Assembly: GCA_964007475.1 (NCBI GenBank)
Contig: OZ023273.1
Location: 142,697,308 to 142,761,307, forward strand
DNA: 64,000 nucleotides
From: Hybos culiciformis
Lineage: Eukaryota; Arthropoda; Insecta; Diptera; Hybotidae
Direction of reading: 5' to 3'
This document shows, in pieces, positions 1 to 14,600 of the stretch. The notes below the pieces were generated by a model, which saw only the letters and a list, made by a program, of their open reading frames with translations, ran no database searches and was not told the origin of the DNA. Each line of letters starts with the position of its first letter. Within the stretch, counting starts at the first letter, position 1. The position numbers and the translations under genes were made by a program.

Positions 1-1226
1 TTAATTATTGGAGAATCAAATCGGATTCAATATATGAAACGTTAAAACTTATCGACGAAAACAATAATTCCCAATAAAATGTGCTCTTTAAAGGAATTCC
101 AAATTGGAAAAACGTTTCAAATTAAACTCTATCAGTATAAAAATAGGAAACAGTTGGCCAACTCACAATATAATCTTAAAATAATTTATTAAAAGGTATT
201 TAGAGGAAATTATTTTTTAGTTGATCGGTGTTTCTAACTTGAAAGAAAATTGAAATTGTTTTTTTTTAATTTCAACATCATTTTTCAATGTAAATAAAAT
301 GTGACTTAAAAAAAGTGATATAAAGCAAAATTCACAAAATAAAAGCCACATATAATATGGGAATATGCAAAGAGAAATATCATGTCAATCAGTTTTCATA
401 TCCCGTGTCATCGTCGTTCGAATGAAAATTTAAATTTCATGTACATATAAGTATTTCTAGTTTAAATTTTATAAATGTTGCGTTTCCGATTAAAATTCGT
501 TTCTTTCTGCTGACAGTGTTAATATAATAAAAAAAAAATTTAATTTTTTTTCTACTTTTTGCATTTTATAATTAATTTTTTTTTATAATTCGTTTTTTTT
601 TTTTTAAATCATTGTTTAGCTAATCGATAATATCAAGTTGAAAGGTTTTTTGTGTCATCGAAATTTAACAAAAAATTAAATAAATTTTATGGTAGTAAAT
701 CGATTTTTTTTTTTGCAAATTATTTTCCAATATTGATTTGATCGCTTAGTGCGGTACATCTAAATAGCAGGCAATTAATTTAATACTCATGCATGTGAAG
801 TATTTGTATTTGTTTATTTATGTTATAAATTGTATCGTGAAATCGGTTTGAAGATTGCTGTCAACTCTGGCTTTCGGTTTAGTAAAATTTTTTCACTAAA
901 TTAAAATATTATAATTATTTTTATTATTCATAACAACATTAACTTAAAAATATATAAAAAAAAAAATCCAACTATGCAACAATGACAATGAAACTTCTAT
1001 TTTCTACACGGCTGATAATTTTTCCAATAATTGTTTTTATACTTTACACAAGAAAAAAAAATAACTTTGCTGTATCTGCAGAAATTTAAACCCTCCTAAT
1101 AATTTTGAATTAAGAATTTTTTTTTTATTCCAGACATAATTCACAAAAAACATATAAAATTTCATTTATTTTTATGAAAAATACAAAAAAATATAATTAT
1201 TTTTTTAACTCATATGTACTAAATTC
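1..1226. other. AT-rich noncoding stretch
   Basis: Homopolymer A and T runs with no supportable reading frame, RNA gene or repeat. If full-length spire starts left of the window, this would be intron. Confidence 0.5.
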
Positions 1227-1484
1227 TTATTGATAATAATATATTGGTCGACGAATTGAAGTCCGATTATATGGACGACGATTATTCCAATACGGATTAG
1301 ATGTAAAATTATAATAATTTCGACGTGGATTCATAATACTCCTGGGAGTTGTATGTCGTCTAAATGACGACGGGAAATTAGGATATTGACCATTATTGTG
1401 TTTGTAATATTGATATCCATTATTTTGGGCCAATATTATGCCGATGAAAGATAAAAAAATAATTACTTTCAAAATTAAGCCCAT
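1227..1484 (-). CDS. small secreted Asn/Tyr/Arg-rich protein
   Basis: An open frame of 113 codons exists here, but its second methionine (ATG ending at 1484) is the better start. From there the 85-residue product opens with a classic signal peptide: Met, a short polar stretch, a hydrophobic core (LKVIIFLSFIGIILA) and a likely cleavage site near residues 19-20. The mature part has no acidic residues and is rich in Asn, Tyr, Arg and Pro, ending in a tyrosine triplet plus Gln. Such low-complexity secreted basic proteins are common among insect cuticular, silk-gland and salivary products, but I do not recognise a family. It stands alone on the minus strand of a noncoding region. Function unknown; that it is a real gene is inferred from the signal peptide and biased mature composition. 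Confidence 0.5.
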   Translation of the reverse strand: MGLILKVIIFLSFIGIILAQNNGYQYYKHNNGQYPNFPSSFRRHTTPRSIMNPRRNYYNFTSNPYWNNRRPYNRTSIRRPIYYYQ

Positions 1485-4400
1485 TATACTGTTGAATTGA
1501 AGAATGACTAAACTTAAACGACAAGATTTTAAATTTGTTTTTTTTTTTTTATTGCAAACACTGTCCAAATAAGATTTATGGTTTTATTTTTTATCAAACT
1601 GCAAATTTAAAAGATAAAATGAAGCAAAATTATAATGTGTTATTGTGAATAATTTTAACCCTATTGCCATTTCGAAGTATAATTATAAACGAACTCGATA
1701 GACAACACTTTAAACTTTTAATGAAGAAATCAAATACTGAAATAGACGAGTGCTCGTAATTTTATTTTTTTTAAGTTTTAACAGGCATAGAGTATGAGTA
1801 TTCCAAAAATTTTCATGAATTTTCACATAGAATTCATACAGAATCATAACAATGACGAACTACTTTTCACAGCACAAACATGGTTTATTGAAGTTCTAAA
1901 GAAAATCTTTCAAGTTTTTTTTTTAATCATTCAAATAAACACCTATTTCATTTTGCTAATAATTTAGTTGAAACTGTCTACTACCTAAACTATGAAAATA
2001 AATACGAAATTCCTATGTGACCGTTAATTAAAGTACTACCGTAGAAAGTAAAAATGTTAAACGAACCAAATTAAAAAATTAACATAGCATAGCATTTGTT
2101 TACATATAAATTTACAAATTAGAAATTAAGACGCTTCCAGAAAAAAAAAAGGTATATACAAAATGAAGAACTCTTTATTGTTGTCGTAAAAATTAATAGT
2201 AGGTATATATTTTGGTAAATTTTTTTTTTGATCTCGTTAACAATAGTTTTTTACATACATTATATGAATAAGTTTAAAATTTGAATGAAATTTGATGAAA
2301 TTGCTTTCTCTTAAAGCTTTCGTCACACATATGCGTAGACTTAGGTTTACATATTATATCAAAAATATTATTTACTGTTTTTATTTATATAAAAAAATAA
2401 AAAATTTCAAATAAAAAATACGCACTCAATATTCAAAATATTTCAATAAAAATTTTCCTCACAGTATATATTTCTTGTTTTGATTGAAGAGCTAGAGGCA
2501 AAATAAAGTCAACCAACTGTATATGATAAAATTTGTTTTGCGGAATGAGAAATAGCTATGTTCCATGAAACAGAGGTACATACCTATACTTTACAAAAAT
2601 TGTGTTATAGGTTAAGATTTATTGTCACGAAAAATTATTACAAAAGTTATTATAGAAGCTTTAAAAATTTACGAAAAAAACAACATATAAAAATTTATAA
2701 GTCTATTAAAGTTAAGTACATAATGCTATATTCATTATGCGTTATTATTATCAATTTTAGGCACTTATTGCATAAAAATTTTATTTTCGTGTTAGCTATT
2801 AATTCAATCAAATTTTTTTTTTTAAAAAGTACTTTTAATGTATACAACATAATTATAATATCATCGTGCATGATTTCCTTAAGTTTTCAATAAATTTAAT
2901 TATGGGAAAATTTTTATCAACTAAGTATTTATATAATTATAAATTCCTGGTACATGTAAGCGAATCTATGCTCTTGATGAAGATTCATATTGTCGTCATA
3001 ATGATCTCAATTTCAAATGTTTGTTGAATCTCTCGGGTCAGCTGAAAATCTAAAAAATTCAGTAAACCTTCTTAATTGGAAATCATAATAATTTTTGTTG
3101 CTTAAATTTTTTACAGGTTATTACGTAATTCAATCGATTACATTTAAAAACAATTTCAATAAAAATAGATGTGCCATTTCATAAGATATGACCCCAACCA
3201 ATTACATCAAACTGTCGAAATTATAGATACTTTTTTGTCAAGTCCACAGAATTTATGTCAATAATAATAACATGATGAAATGTAGGAGGACATTATTTTG
3301 ATTGATGTATCATTTTATTTTTATTTTTATATTGAACCATAGTGTTGTTGTTATTGAATTTGTTTTAGTTTCAATGTGGAATTTGAATAAATAAAATCAT
3401 TATGTATAGGTATACGATTATGTATTGCACATATATTGATAGATTGATCCAGAAATATTGAAATTACTTGAAATCTATGTTTAGGTTTTTATTTTGCAAA
3501 TATTTATGAACTGAATGCTTCAGAAAAAATTGTATTCAAAATTATGGAGGCCAATATTTACCAAGAAGATGCCTATTCTTGTGTCACAATGTCATAAAAC
3601 TTGGGATCGAACCCCTTTAAGATTAAGAAGCTACTGGTATTGAATATGTAGTTTATAAATCAGTTTTATTCAAGATCGCACTACAATCAAAATCTCGTGT
3701 TACTTTGAACTTAATAGTCTCAGTCCAATGTTATTAGAAACATAATTAAAGTATTACTTTCAACAATCTTCGATTTTCTATTAGTTCATACTTATGTCTT
3801 GAATATTTATTTATTTATTTATTACGATCTATCAGAAAAAAAAAACCAAAAAATTCAACTTAATACTTTATTCGTTTTGTCTTTAGTTCTTCTTCAATTT
3901 TATTTCAGAAAAGTTTTTAAATATATATAGGTTCCTACACAATTTTCATTCAATTTTGGATTTAATTTTTATTCTATAGAAATATCTTAAATATCATATA
4001 GATAACACCAATTCAATTCAATGAATGATATCTAATTATTGTAATTTTCGAAATATTTATTATTTCAATTCAAAGAGTAGTATTAATATCAAAAACCACA
4101 ATTTACAAATAAGTTAATGATATCTTTTTTCAATACAGTGGTAGTGTTCTTTAGAATTCTGAATCTATTAAAATTATGAAACTATCTATATAACAGATGT
4201 TAATGGGAAAAATTTGATCTTGCATCTAACAAAAATTATAAAATATGTCTTTGCTATCTGTTTAGGACTTAACTCAGATGTAAAGTATTTAGCTTTCAAT
4301 GTCCCAAAGGTATGAAGATAGTTATTTTTCTATGGTGATCTATAATTTATAAAGTTAAAACAAAGAAATATAAATACAGTTTGCAATTTGGAATTTTTTC

Positions 4401-7400
4401 TTTCTCGATCTAAATGCTTGCTTACCTTTTTACCCATAAAATTTTTAATTTTCAGCTTAAAACTTATTCTCAGAATACTTTTTAAAAAAAAAATATTGTA
4501 TTTTATTTTCCTACAGAACATTCTTGAGCATTTGTACTTATACGCATATATATAGATATGTACATGAATGAATAAGTGTATCTATTTAGGTATACATAAT
4601 ATCTGTTAAATTTTTACTAACCACAATATAAACAAACTGGTATTTTGTTTATTATTGTGACGTAAAAAAATACCTAGAAATAATATATTGTATATTATAA
4701 TTCAAACCTGAAACGTTAGAAATTATTGAAAAGAGAAAGAAAACATAAAAAAATAAAACTACAATTCCCGTTTACTTGAGCTTGAGATACATACATATAA
4801 TAATATATAAATTGAGTTTTATAATTTTTTTAATATTGTATATTCTATGAAAATAAAAAGCAAAGATTTTTTTTTAACAAGGTATACATGTTGATAATTT
4901 AGTTTTTCTCATAGCGAATGCGCGCAAAATATTTTTCTCAATAATAGGGTAAATATATTTTAATAGTGCTTTATTCATTATTAGTTAATAATAGTTATTA
5001 AAATTTTTGTTCGTTGATAAAGTAATTCAACTTTTTTTTTAACACTCTTCTTACGATTTCAAAGGAAATTTTATAAAAACTTTGAAAATTTAAAAACAGT
5101 GCAAATCTACTGTTTCTAGCGATTTTCTCTATTTTTTAACATTTTCGGCAAACTTTATTAGTACTTTTTCTTAAGCCTTCATTATCCTATTTTCACAAAT
5201 GGTTTTTTAAATTTAAAAAAGAACTTTCGAATTTTTATTTTTTATATTAATTATGATTAACATAGAAAAAAATCTCTACTAATTCTAATTATATCATCAC
5301 CCTAACTGTATTGTCTTTATAAAAATAACATAAACTTATGTATTTATTCTCCAACAGTGATGAAAAAAAAAATAACATCTATGTGTGCCTGTGCATCTTT
5401 GAGTAACTTTTTTAGTTATGTTTTGAGTTTTAAACGTTTCGGGGAAAAAAAGACACGGAAAGTGTAATTTTTATCTTTAAATTAATTTTATAAAAAAAAT
5501 GTAATTTCATAAAACATAAAAAATATAAATTTTCTTTTTAAAGTTAATTTCAGTAAGCTCAAAAAACCTAAAATTTTTGTGTCTTCCGGGAGCATTAAAG
5601 AAAAAAAAGTAAAGAATATTTGTGCTGAATAAAAATCTATGTAAATAAATAACAAAAGCCCCTAAAATAATAATTGGTAGAAAAAAAAATTAATAAGTTG
5701 GTCAACCTATTTTTTTTTTTTTCATAAAATACTATAAATTCTAGAAAATGGAATATCTTTTATAGCTTTTATAAAATATTGCCTGACATAGTTATCTGAA
5801 GTTTTGGCTTAAAGCCAAAAAAAAAAAAAAGTATTTACCAAGAACTTGTTAAATTACAAAAATTTTTTAAATGTTCAAAAAAATTTCTTTCCTTTTTTCA
5901 ATTCTAACTTATTACAGAACATCAGATATTTTCATCTTTTTTACGATTTTTTTTATGATTCGAATTTAATCACGCCCTATGTTTATTAGTTTTCTTTTAG
6001 CAAAAATATAGATTGGGGTTATTTAACACCGATTTAAATGATAAACGCATTTTCGATTAAATAGTGCCTTATCCAAACATAAAAAATCATATTTAACATA
6101 TTAAATTCTATATATAAAAATGTATGCAAGTGCAGAAACCAATTCGCAGAAACAAATTTTAAATATTGCACTAAAAGCGGAGTACACCATTTTAAACATA
6201 ATGCTTGAGGATTCATCTGAGAAATAAAACTTGTTAAAAATCAAAAATTATTGAACTTAGTTCTCGCAAACTTTTGTAGCGTGAAATTTCAAATAAAATT
6301 TATAAAATTTTTTTTCTCTCCACAAGTCACCCACATTTCTTGGCATTGAATAATGTTGTGTCAATTTCGAAAATTTTGAACGTTAATTTTCTAAACTTTT
6401 ATGTTGGAAAAACAAAAAACAAAAAAAAAAAAAAAATGTGGTAAAAATTTCAAGGATATTTTCATTATTGTATGTAGAATTTGTATGGCATAAAATTATA
6501 ATCAAATTTTTAATCCTTGAATCAATATTGTTTTTTGTTTTTTATATATTTTACATGTTTTCATTTTTTATACTAGGTATATATTTGTTATTTGAAAATC
6601 TCACCCACATTATCTAAGTGAAATTTTTTTGCTTTAGTTACATTTATAAAAACTGCTTATAAAAATCCTTTTTCCAGATATATGTATATATACTGATTAA
6701 AGAAAATATAGGTTATGCCTATTATTCCAACAACTATAAAACCTACATATATATTTATGAGAAAAAAAAAATTATACACCTTTAGTTGTACATAAAATAA
6801 ATATGTCACCATTAAATTACAAAATATATATGACAATAAAATAGAGGAAAAGGAAACAAATATAAAATATTATATCCAAAAGTGTAATGGAATGTTAATA
6901 TTTATAATATTGAATGTTTCTTCGTGCAGTTGAAATTACCGATATTTAAATTTATATTCCATGTTTCAGGTTCATAAATGTTTTTAGAATTAGAAAAATT
7001 GTTCATTAAAATAATTTTCTAAAAAAAATAGAGATATTCTAAATCGATATTTGGATTAAAATTTAATATAAAATAAACATTTTTTTTTTGTTTTTAATTT
7101 TTAATGAATTCGACTAGACACAATTTTATACATACAATACATACATATATGTAATAACTATTCTAAATAAAATTCCTCACATGGCTACCGACGTTATTCC
7201 TGAATGAGTATATTATTATTATTTTACAATTTCTTACAATTTTTGTAAACCAATTCAAAATGTGCTAAATTTTGACACAAACAAAAGACCAAAACTCTTA
7301 AAGTGTTAATAAATTCATTCTTAAAGCCTTGAGTATAATGCTAACTATAATGCTTTTTTCCTTCCAATTTTCACATTATTTTTAAAATCCAGATGTCAGT

Positions 7401-8462
7401 GAAACTTATATTTTCGTATAATTTTTTTTCATGGCCGTACAGGTTTTATTTACATACTAAAAAAAAAAAAACGTTGCAAATTAAAAACAAAATTAACAAA
7501 ACATTCCCTTCTCTTTTAAGCAACACACAATTAATTTTCTACACGAACAGGCGGTAAATATGGAAAATCAATATTTCCTTGAGAAAATGCAATTTTCAAA
7601 TAGGAAATTTATTTTATTTGTTAAAAACACTCAAATTTATGGGTAATTTTATTTTTCAGTATCTCTTAGTTATAAATACTCGAATTGCTTGTAGTTGTTT
7701 AATTCATTCCATCTAATGTCATGCAAATTTCCGATCTAAATCTAACTAAAACAAAAATTCTAAAGAGATCTGAGAAAAATTAATATACCTTTATTGATTT
7801 TAAGAAGTTGCTTTTGAAAACAGGTTCTAATTCTAAGTTCATATATGTTTTTTGTTTTCGTCAAATTTTGATTCAAACTCTGATACAATAATGTCTAGGT
7901 AGTAAAATGTCATGCAATACGAAAGAAAATTTCACGTAAAGATGATATAAAATATCAAGGATTCCCATATAAACTATATTGTGCCATTAATTATTAGGGC
8001 AGAAATATCCTTGGAAACAAAATTTTGTTAGTATTGGTTAGTGACACATGTTATCTCCACAATTTATACATAAAGTGTACAAATGAGTGAAAATTTTCAT
8101 TTTCATAGTACCTACACATATACTTTAATTTCTGTTGAAATGTTTTTATTATTATTTATTTTCCATTTTCCGTTGCCAGACAAAAATAAAAGCAAAAAAA
8201 AATTAGAAAATAATTGTATTTAACAAAAAAAATTTATTTAGAAGTAAAAAGATTTTCCATTTTCTATATTACAAAACAAAACTAAAAAATTTTGTATGAA
8301 TTTATTTAAAAGCTCGCCTATTTTTCTCAGGAAATATTTGTTGATTTTAGTATTTTGTTTTCTGAAAAATATCAATAAAATGAGAAAAACTAAAGTACAT
8401 AATTTAAAGTAAAACAAAAAAAAAACAAAAAAACAAATTATTTAAATAAATAATAAATCCAA
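1485..8462. other. AT-rich noncoding stretch
   Basis: About 7 kb with no convincing gene. The longest frame (2558-2893, plus) translates to Lys/Tyr/Ile/Phe-rich low-complexity sequence as expected by chance in this composition. It probably contains the promoter of the short spire transcript near its right end. Confidence 0.5.
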
Positions 8463-8652
8463 ATGAAAATGACTACAACTGGTGGCTTGTCGCCATCCGA
8501 TGGTCATGGTCCTGTTGATGCAGCACGTGATGCAAAATATTGCCCACAGGATCCTATTATAACACCACGTTCATCACGCGCACGGCCGCCAAAAGCGACT
8601 CCTCGTAACAATTCAACAACCAACAACCCACCAACACCAAAACCGCGTTCAG
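8463..8652 (+). other. spire: alternative first coding exon of spire
   Basis: This 63-codon exon is much less AT-rich than its surroundings and ends at a good donor (TTCAG|GTAAAA). It leaves one base that completes a Val codon with the acceptor at 27181. Its product is rich in Pro, Arg, Thr and Asn and has no domain of its own. An in-frame TAA at 8454 excludes read-in from an upstream exon in this frame. Confidence 0.6.
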
Positions 8653-11600
8653 GTAAAATCTGTATGTAAAAGGAAAATGCATTTTAAACAAATATAATTT
8701 GAACATAAATATAATCAAACAAAAAATTCAGCAATGAAACGTCAAAAAAAAAATTAATATTGAAATATTTTTAATTAAAAATGCATAAAGGATTTTTTCT
8801 TATATTATCCTCGTGCGAAGAGAATTCGCAAAAGTATTTTGATTTTCATGAATATATAGATTTTCTTTTTTTTGGAAATATTTAATAAATTAAAAAATTG
8901 TTTCTATAGATACAACTTTATTATTATTTTCATTATATTTCTGATATTTGGGTAACCACACCTTGGGCAATGTTTTCTTTTTTATAGTTTTAAATTTTTT
9001 CATAACTATACATGAAAAAATTTCATAATAATATTTTATCAGGCTAGGACGATCCACAGTTTACATGATTATAATTTTTTAAATGGTTCTGTCAAGCTGT
9101 TATATCAAGCTGTTATATCAAGCTGAGACGATAGATTTCTTTCTACATTATGTTCTACCCGTGATAGAAAGAATTTTTCAATTCTATTCTTCCCATAATA
9201 TTGTTGATTGCGATTTCAATTGAACTAAAAGGTTCATATGTTTAATAATTTGTTGTCCACTTGAGTTAAAATGTTTACGTTATTTTATTTTAATTACAAT
9301 ATAGTGCAAAAGGCTCTTACATTTTCCACCATATGTTGTTAAATTTTCATTTCTTGCCTTTTTATAAAATATACTTTATTTATCTGCGTTAACCACAAAT
9401 TTTATTATCCCCATATTTTAGAATTTAATTTATCGATTTTCCAATACCTACAAAATAATAATTATAATTAGAGTACAAATTTTTTTCAAGTCCTTTGACC
9501 TGAAAATCTTTATTCTATGTATACCTTGTACATATATTTTGTTTAACTTTTATAAATGGAAAGATACCAAACAAAAAACTAGATTTTTAGTTCAAAGCTA
9601 TTAAATTTCAATTTCTTCCCTATATACATACAAGCTTCAAATAAAAAAGGAACTAAAAGGAGGGATTATTTTGATTCTCTTTTGAAATGATCTTTTCTAA
9701 TGCGTTGATAATTAATTTGCTTCTAATAAAACTAGTAAATTTATTATATCCCCTGCTTGTAATTTATTTTTTATTCATGAAAATTGAACAAGTAAGTATG
9801 ATTATATTCTTTCTTATGAAGTTATTAATCATAGATGACTCAGTCCACAATAAACGTAAAAAACATTAATGAAGTCAATTTTATACTTAAAAAATTTCAG
9901 TCTGGATTGAAATGAAACTAGACCATAAACTAAATACATAACTATATATGGTAACATGGTATTCTCCAACTCAAAGCCATATAGTATACCTGTGCTGTTT
10001 GTTTTCTATAAAGATATTTTATAATGACACAAAAACGGTATTCTTAAATTTTTGATGTTAATTATACTTTATTTTTGTACTTAGTTTTTTTTATGATATC
10101 TTTATTCTGGCAAAAGACTAGAGTTTCTTAATTTAACAATAATTTACGGAGTCTGATAAAATTGAAAGTGAAATAAAAGGTTTCCCATCTAAAATTATAT
10201 AAGCTTTTATGAGCTTAATTCAGTACAGTGTAGGATAGGGGATACCTACTTTATATTTTGAAGCTATAATTTTTTTATTTACGACAATTACGAAAAATTC
10301 CAAGTTTTTATGTTTAATAAATGATATATTATTATATGAGACTAATAAAGTCTATTTTATTTATCCTTGTCTTGTTTTCCTTTTCGAGGAATCAAGATAA
10401 ATTTATTAACCCCTTTTATTTTGTTTTTGAAATATACTTTTCACGATAACATTCTTTCAATTTTAGTATAAGATACATCAAAAAAAAATTTCTGGAATTT
10501 GTAAATATTGACGCCATGCACACCATAGTGTAGAACTGTTTTAACTTCCAAATTTTGTGTTTTATGTATTTGATTTTGAACATATCAAATTTATTTAAAA
10601 TTATTCGAATAGTACGTTACATTACACTCATACCAAATAAATGTTAAATAAATATTAAGTATGTTAAGAATTATTAACTATCTATTTGCTTCACATCATA
10701 TTAGTGACATTAGAAATTCATTTATATATAAAATATTCCATTCCCAGTTGGTACCATTGGTAGTAAAAATTAGAATTTAGAAACTTAACAACTCTAAGTG
10801 AAACGTTCAGAAAAGCAAGTTTTATTAATATTACCAAAAAAAACTTTTAACATTAAATTAATTTTACTTTAGTTATACTCAAAAACTTTTTACTTTACAT
10901 CAAAATATTCTCAAGGCTTTAATCCTTTTTCCGAAAAAAAAGAAGAAAATTTATGTGTGAATTAAGTTATACAAATGACATGAATTATTAATAATAATAA
11001 ACAAAATGTATACTTTTACATAAGCCTTAAAAAATGTATATAAATTTGTTATAGTTATGTTATAAATCTCTGGTGTTTTTCTTCATGAAACAAAAAAAAA
11101 ATTCAAAAATATGAACATTTTTCCTGCTGAGTTTCATATTTTAATCAAAAATGTTTCTTAATATATATTTCTACGTGATTAATTGTTTCACAATCTCTAT
11201 GTAGACAGTTTTGATTTCACTAGCAAACTCTTAAATCTCATTTAATTAAATTAATAAAGAAGAAATTATGTTTGATAATAAAATAAATATAAATATAAGT
11301 AAATGATTACAAAGCACATAATATTAAGAATATTACAATAATGTAATATATTTTCTAACACAAATGATAAAAAAATATTATTAATTTATTTTCAATTTAT
11401 GTTTCCCAATTAATAAAATTAGCACATTTTTGTCATTTTCTAATTCCACTTTGTTTTCATATAAAGGTGTTGTCAGAGCTAACATTTCAAAATGTTTGCA
11501 AATTTGCTCTTTCTTTATACTTATTATGTAGGATTAAGGTTTTTTTTTAAGAAATATGTATTCGTATTTATTTCCCAAACTTCTTATGAATTAGCAGATA

Positions 11601-14600
11601 AGATAAGATAAAGTATAACATAATTATTTAACCAAACATTTGATCCCAGTGCGTGTAGTTTTAGAAATAATAATAATCGAAAAAAAAAACATTTATTATA
11701 ATTATCCTTGGCAAAAATATCTAAAAATAAAATTTATATGTCAAAAAATTTTAGTTCTATGTACATATAATATATTTTTAAGCCTCTCTGACCTTCAATT
11801 ATTTTTATCTCTGATTTCCCAAATGCATTATAAAATGAAAATTAATTTATTTTCTAAAAAAAAATTAATGAGTGGATAAATTTCAAATAAGAAAACTTTT
11901 GCAAAACTTTCAAGGACTCAATTTTGTAGAAAGAAAATTTTTATTTTATTTTTTCTATAAATTCTTTTTTTAAACAAAATTTTTTTACAATAAATTTCTT
12001 TAAAAAAAAACAATTATGTTTCTACAAATTTCTATTTGTAGGATAAAAAAAAATTGTAGGTACATCGATAGTTGGAAAATTAAAAAAGCTACTGCTACGG
12101 ACCATTTTCCGTTTCTAGTTTCTAATTCGATTAGTTCGGTTTTGCTGGGAATTATTGTTTTTCCAGGACTTACTTGTTCTTTATTTGGTTTTCATGCAGA
12201 TGTGGTTTGAATAAATTTCAGAGACAGAAACAGAATTATAAATGACATCATAAAAACAGACCCTTTACAGACGTTTCGAAATGCGCTCTATAATTCTTTC
12301 TCAATAAACTTTTTTATATTGATGTTTATAGGTATTTTATATTCAGCATCCCAAAAACCTTCAAAACATATAGTGGTATACCTAGATAAAACTATGTAAA
12401 ATTTAATATTATCTATTTCTAAGATTTCAAAAAAAAATATTTTGTTTTTTTACATTTTCCTTTTCCCCTCCCCAGCATTAAAGTTTTATCAATTTTCATA
12501 TCATCTTGTTATTTCCTTATCAACTAAATAGACTGAGAAAAATAACACTTGACTTGAATTGCCAATAGGGGCTTTTTTCATTATCATTAATAGCCGTAAA
12601 AAAAACAAAATTATCTAAATAAAGATAAAATACATACTAAAAGTGAAATACATTTCTTTTTGTTTTGTTTTAGAAAAAAAAAAACTCTTATCTAATGAAT
12701 ATAAATTAACTATTTGGATGAAAATTTATCTAATGTAAAATCCTATTTTGGGATTTGGAATTTATCGTTTAAGTTTATACAATTTTCAAGTTAAATTCAT
12801 ATACATCTATCTATATTATTATATTACGTATGTAATGTTTGCATAACTTTCCTTATTTTTATGTTTTTTTTTTTTCTTTACTATCGTATTCACTTCTTGT
12901 GCTGACCTTACGTAACTTATTTTAATCAAACAATTTTAATTAAGCAAGGGTTCGCAAACTTTTTTGGGTGCAAACTGCAATGACTTGAAATTGAAGGTCT
13001 TGCTATATTTAATAAACTAGAATTTGGGGCCTGTACTTCGGCTTAGATATTTTAGAATTATGATTATGACCAAAACTAAGGTTGATAATATTAAAGTTTT
13101 TCTTAATAACTTCGAATTATGCAAATAATATTTTTATATGCATTTGGGTTCTTTTCAATAAAGTTACAGAAAATGAAAGCAAATAAATATTCTCATAAAA
13201 TTTTTAATTTTTCACAAACAATTTGAATTATTAATATTATTTATAAATCAATCTAGCTCACCTGTTGAACCATATTTACAGAAAAAAAAAATTGTGTATT
13301 CGCAATGGGTTGAAACGAAGTTGAAAATTACTATACTTTTTCTTTCAGTTTTTAAAGCTTTTATGTCAACAACTTTAATGGTTTGTAATTATTACACAAT
13401 TTTTATGTTCTGTAAAAATAATTCTCGATTGCGGGTAAGAGGCATTTAAGTAGGTTGATTCTAAAAATAAATTCTAATAGAAGATTTGTTTTTTAATGCT
13501 AGATAGTATACAATATGAAATATATATAGTTTTTATTGCAAAATGTGTTTAAAAAATGTCTTTATTTTTCCATCCCATATTCCACTTTTCTGATATTTAC
13601 AGAAGAAAATTCTACCACATCCTTGATGTAATTAACACAACATACTTAAGTTACATAACTTTATTTAAGCTTATTAAATACTATAAACAAAAAAAAATTT
13701 AATGAATGAGTTTTATAATAATAAAATTGTAGCCCCAAAAAAAAAAATTTTTTTTTATTACATCTATATTGATTAATTGCTTTTTCAATAAAAAAAAAAG
13801 GCGCCAATTATATTTGGTTTATCACCACATTTAATTTTATTTCAAAAAATAAATCAATATATAATATGATTTAATATGAATGTAATATTTTTCCGCCTAG
13901 TTAAGTGAAGGAATTTTTAGATGACACATAAATTCAGTATTAATAAAAATTTTATGTACATTGCATATAATATAGATAAAAATAAACAGATCCTAGCCAT
14001 CTTATTTCAAATTTATTTTTTATTTAAAAAGATAATGTTTAGTAGTAACTTAAAAAAAAATATTATTCTTCAAAGAAAACATCCTCAGGTTTTGGGATGA
14101 TTCAAGAATTTTAATATCGTTCACCATGGGTTTAAGATGGACGACAGATATACATATTTTTTCTTCAAAATAACTTTCTTTTTATTTTCTAATTAATTGT
14201 TATTAAGGTTTTATGCAAAATTCAAAGATTGAGAGTTCATTAACTCTATATATATGATTTGGTATAGCAAATCAACGTTGATTCGGTAATTTATTAATTA
14301 TTATTATTATTGTAAGTGCTTGTTGAAAGTTGTCTTAAATTTTCTATAAAGGAAAATTTTTCACTATTTTCCAGCTGTCTAAAACACCGTGCAACGCCAT
14401 AAAATTTCTAAGTTCATTTAAAAAGAAATATAAAAAAAAAACAAATCTTCCAAAAGTTAATTATTGTAAAAATTTTTTTTTGCTGTGAAATGTGTAATTA
14501 AATATTTAATTAAATAATATAAATTAAATAAAAATATTATAAATAAACTCGTTGTAAATGCATTGTTATAAAAGGCATATTAATTTATCATTTTTGTAAC

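Noticed and set aside
2558..2893. 111-codon plus-strand frame
   Set aside because: Low-complexity Lys/Tyr/Ile/Phe composition expected by chance in AT-rich DNA; no signal peptide, domain or splice context.
9092..9125. 13-bp tandem repeat as a CRISPR-like or satellite array
   Set aside because: Only 2.6 units, no spacers; a trivial local duplication.
12016..12210. 64-codon plus-strand frame with slightly mixed composition
   Set aside because: No motif, no start context and no splice sites supporting it; not distinguishable from chance in an intron.
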